From Ischnura elegans (Eukaryota > Arthropoda > Insecta > Odonata > Coenagrionidae), in the NCBI RefSeq assembly GCF_921293095.1, contig NC_060253.1, positions 96,923,073 through 96,987,072 of the forward strand: DNA of 64,000 nucleotides, given 5' to 3'. A model generated the notes under the pieces. That model made no database searches. It saw only the letters and a list, made by a program, of their open reading frames with translations, and had not been told where the DNA came from. This document shows positions 62,701 to 64,000 of the stretch, one piece after another; position 1 is the stretch's first letter, and each line of letters begins with the position of its first letter. Position numbers and translations under genes: made by a program.

Positions 62701-64000
62701 ACTGTTTTCTATAAAACTCTTATTTTCTATAAAACTCTGCAAATTATTTTTTCGTGTTGGCAGCAATGTTCATGAATTTAATTAAAATTTCGTACCATTT
62801 TAGGTGGAAATTTGTTTAGTAAGTTTAAATTAACTTACCTCTCCCGAGTTAATATAATTACCGGAAGTTATGTGGGGATCGTTAAAGAAGTTACTCCCAA
62901 ATATGGCGACAAGAAAACAATACAGGTTTATTTTCATAAATAACTAGCTATAAAAATCTCCACATGAGCACTAGGAAAAAACCAAGAGGGTTTACTAAAA
63001 AATACGTAAACGTCTTGCTACTGAGTGTATAAAAATATCAAAATTGGGCCTAGAAAGTTGCTTAAATCGAGTTTAGTAAAAATTTCAATTGCGATAGGCG
63101 TTTTGTTGGAACCGGGAAACCTCGGGTATCGCGTCATGATGATGAAATTATTCGTGAAGTAAGATTTTCCGTAAATATAGTTTTTTTAGGGTACCAAAGG
63201 TTCAAAGTGCTTCCATGTATTGAAAGGCATCTATGAAAAATGAGCGGATGAGTTCTGAGTGTGAATGTTTTCTTGACGATCTACAAGAAAGGTGTCCGAA
63301 AAGTGTCGCCACCCTGGAAATCATGGTAAATGCTTGAAAGAATTTTAGTGCGCGGCATACAATAATGCATGGAATTTTTAATCCTTTATAAATATATCGG
63401 CTTTACCAACCGCCAATTTGAACTTAAATGAAGCTGTAATTCGATATTCCAGAACTAATTAAGATAAGGCATAAAAAGGGAAATAGCGGGCTAGTGATCA
63501 TTAGGTATCGTATATTTGGGGTGACTTTTTCTCATTTTTGGGAGGTTATTACATTATAAACCCACGGCATTGTTTAAAATATGTTCAAAAAAGCCTTAAA
63601 ATTTACTTTTAATGCGTTGTTTTACTACATAAGAGATGTGCAGTGGAGTGGAAAGTTTGTAGGGTGAAATACAATGGTGCATAAAAAGTTTAATTAAATG
63701 TTGAAGTACTTGCATTATAAAGGGTGAAAGGGCCTGTTTGAGTTACTAAAATTATGGGAATCATTCCTTCCCCTTGCGATAATTTCAAGTTTTCCTTCGG
63801 GATACCCTCTAAATTGGATGAGTAAATAAATTTTGGGAAAATAAATTTTCACCACTATTGACACAAATGAGGCGATATATTTCCTTGTAATTCCATCAAT
63901 TGCCTACTTCTCTAGCTTTCCGCGGTGAAAACTCATCGGACCTAACCATTTTGCTGATAATTTGGTGACGCATACGAAGAGCGTTCCTACCTACCACGTT
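62701..64000. other. Upstream flank of the DUSP22-like gene
   Basis: AT-rich sequence with a short tandem TTTTCTATAAAACTCT repeated twice at 62704-62738. No gene or transposon recognised. Confidence 0.5.

Noticed and set aside
1-64000. CRISPR arrays, bacterial operons, rRNA genes
   Set aside because: No regularly spaced direct repeats, no Shine-Dalgarno-led gene strings and no rRNA motifs; the genes are spliced eukaryotic ones.

Overview
This is eukaryotic nuclear DNA, most likely from an insect or other arthropod. It is AT-rich, has split genes with GT-AG introns of up to about 11.6 kb, and is crowded with animal-type transposon relics (Tigger/pogo-like, hAT, a 4-bp-TSD DNA transposon, RTE/Jockey/CR1-type non-LTR fragments, a tRNA-like SINE). 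I see no bacterial operons, CRISPR array or rRNA. The species cannot be fixed from sequence alone.

Two conserved multi-exon genes can be rebuilt with exact splice phase. (1) Plus strand, 2232-26272: an RNF146 (Iduna) orthologue, a RING-WWE E3 ligase that reads poly(ADP-ribose). A start exon (2232-2328) and a RING exon (5615-5911) are followed by TWO in-phase WWE exons 8.9 kb apart. The first (16921-17132) ends in its own stop and has an AATAAA downstream. The second (25788-26272) is canonical and adds a C-terminal tail. The products would be 201 and 292 residues. (2) Minus strand, 61887-43999: a DUSP22/DUSP15-type dual-specificity phosphatase in six coding exons, 321 residues. It has a myristoylation start encoded by a 7-codon exon, a catalytic Asp57/Cys88/Arg94 set, and a long Ser/Pro-rich tail. 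The two genes converge.

The 14 kb between them (about 29.4-44 kb) is mostly transposon territory. It holds a hAT transposase relic, a 689-bp inverted repeat (35517-36205 / 38590-39278) and, between its arms, a GC-rich intronless minus-strand ORF of 119 residues (37022-37381). That ORF has a classic myristoyl/palmitoyl start (MGCVLCCC), an acidic body and two downstream AATAAA signals. I do not recognise its family, and it is the best candidate here for an undescribed gene.

The introns carry identifiable elements: a 4.2-kb transposon with 0.6-kb terminal repeats and a TCTC duplication (11933-16126), two Tigger-like elements with TA duplications (10049-10989, 20262-21031), three short hAT-like MITEs with 8-bp duplications, a 2.1-kb element with degenerate inverted ends (about 21899-23975), and pieces of several LINEs. 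GC-rich islands at 60.9-62.6 kb (phosphatase 5' end), 52.87-53.2 kb, 42.5-43.1 kb, 33.7 kb and 30.2 kb are promoter candidates.

The single most interesting observation is the duplicated WWE exon. All six positions known to contact iso-ADP-ribose in human RNF146 are kept in both copies, while only about 60% of the residues are identical. This suggests two RNF146 isoforms with different PAR-reading modules.
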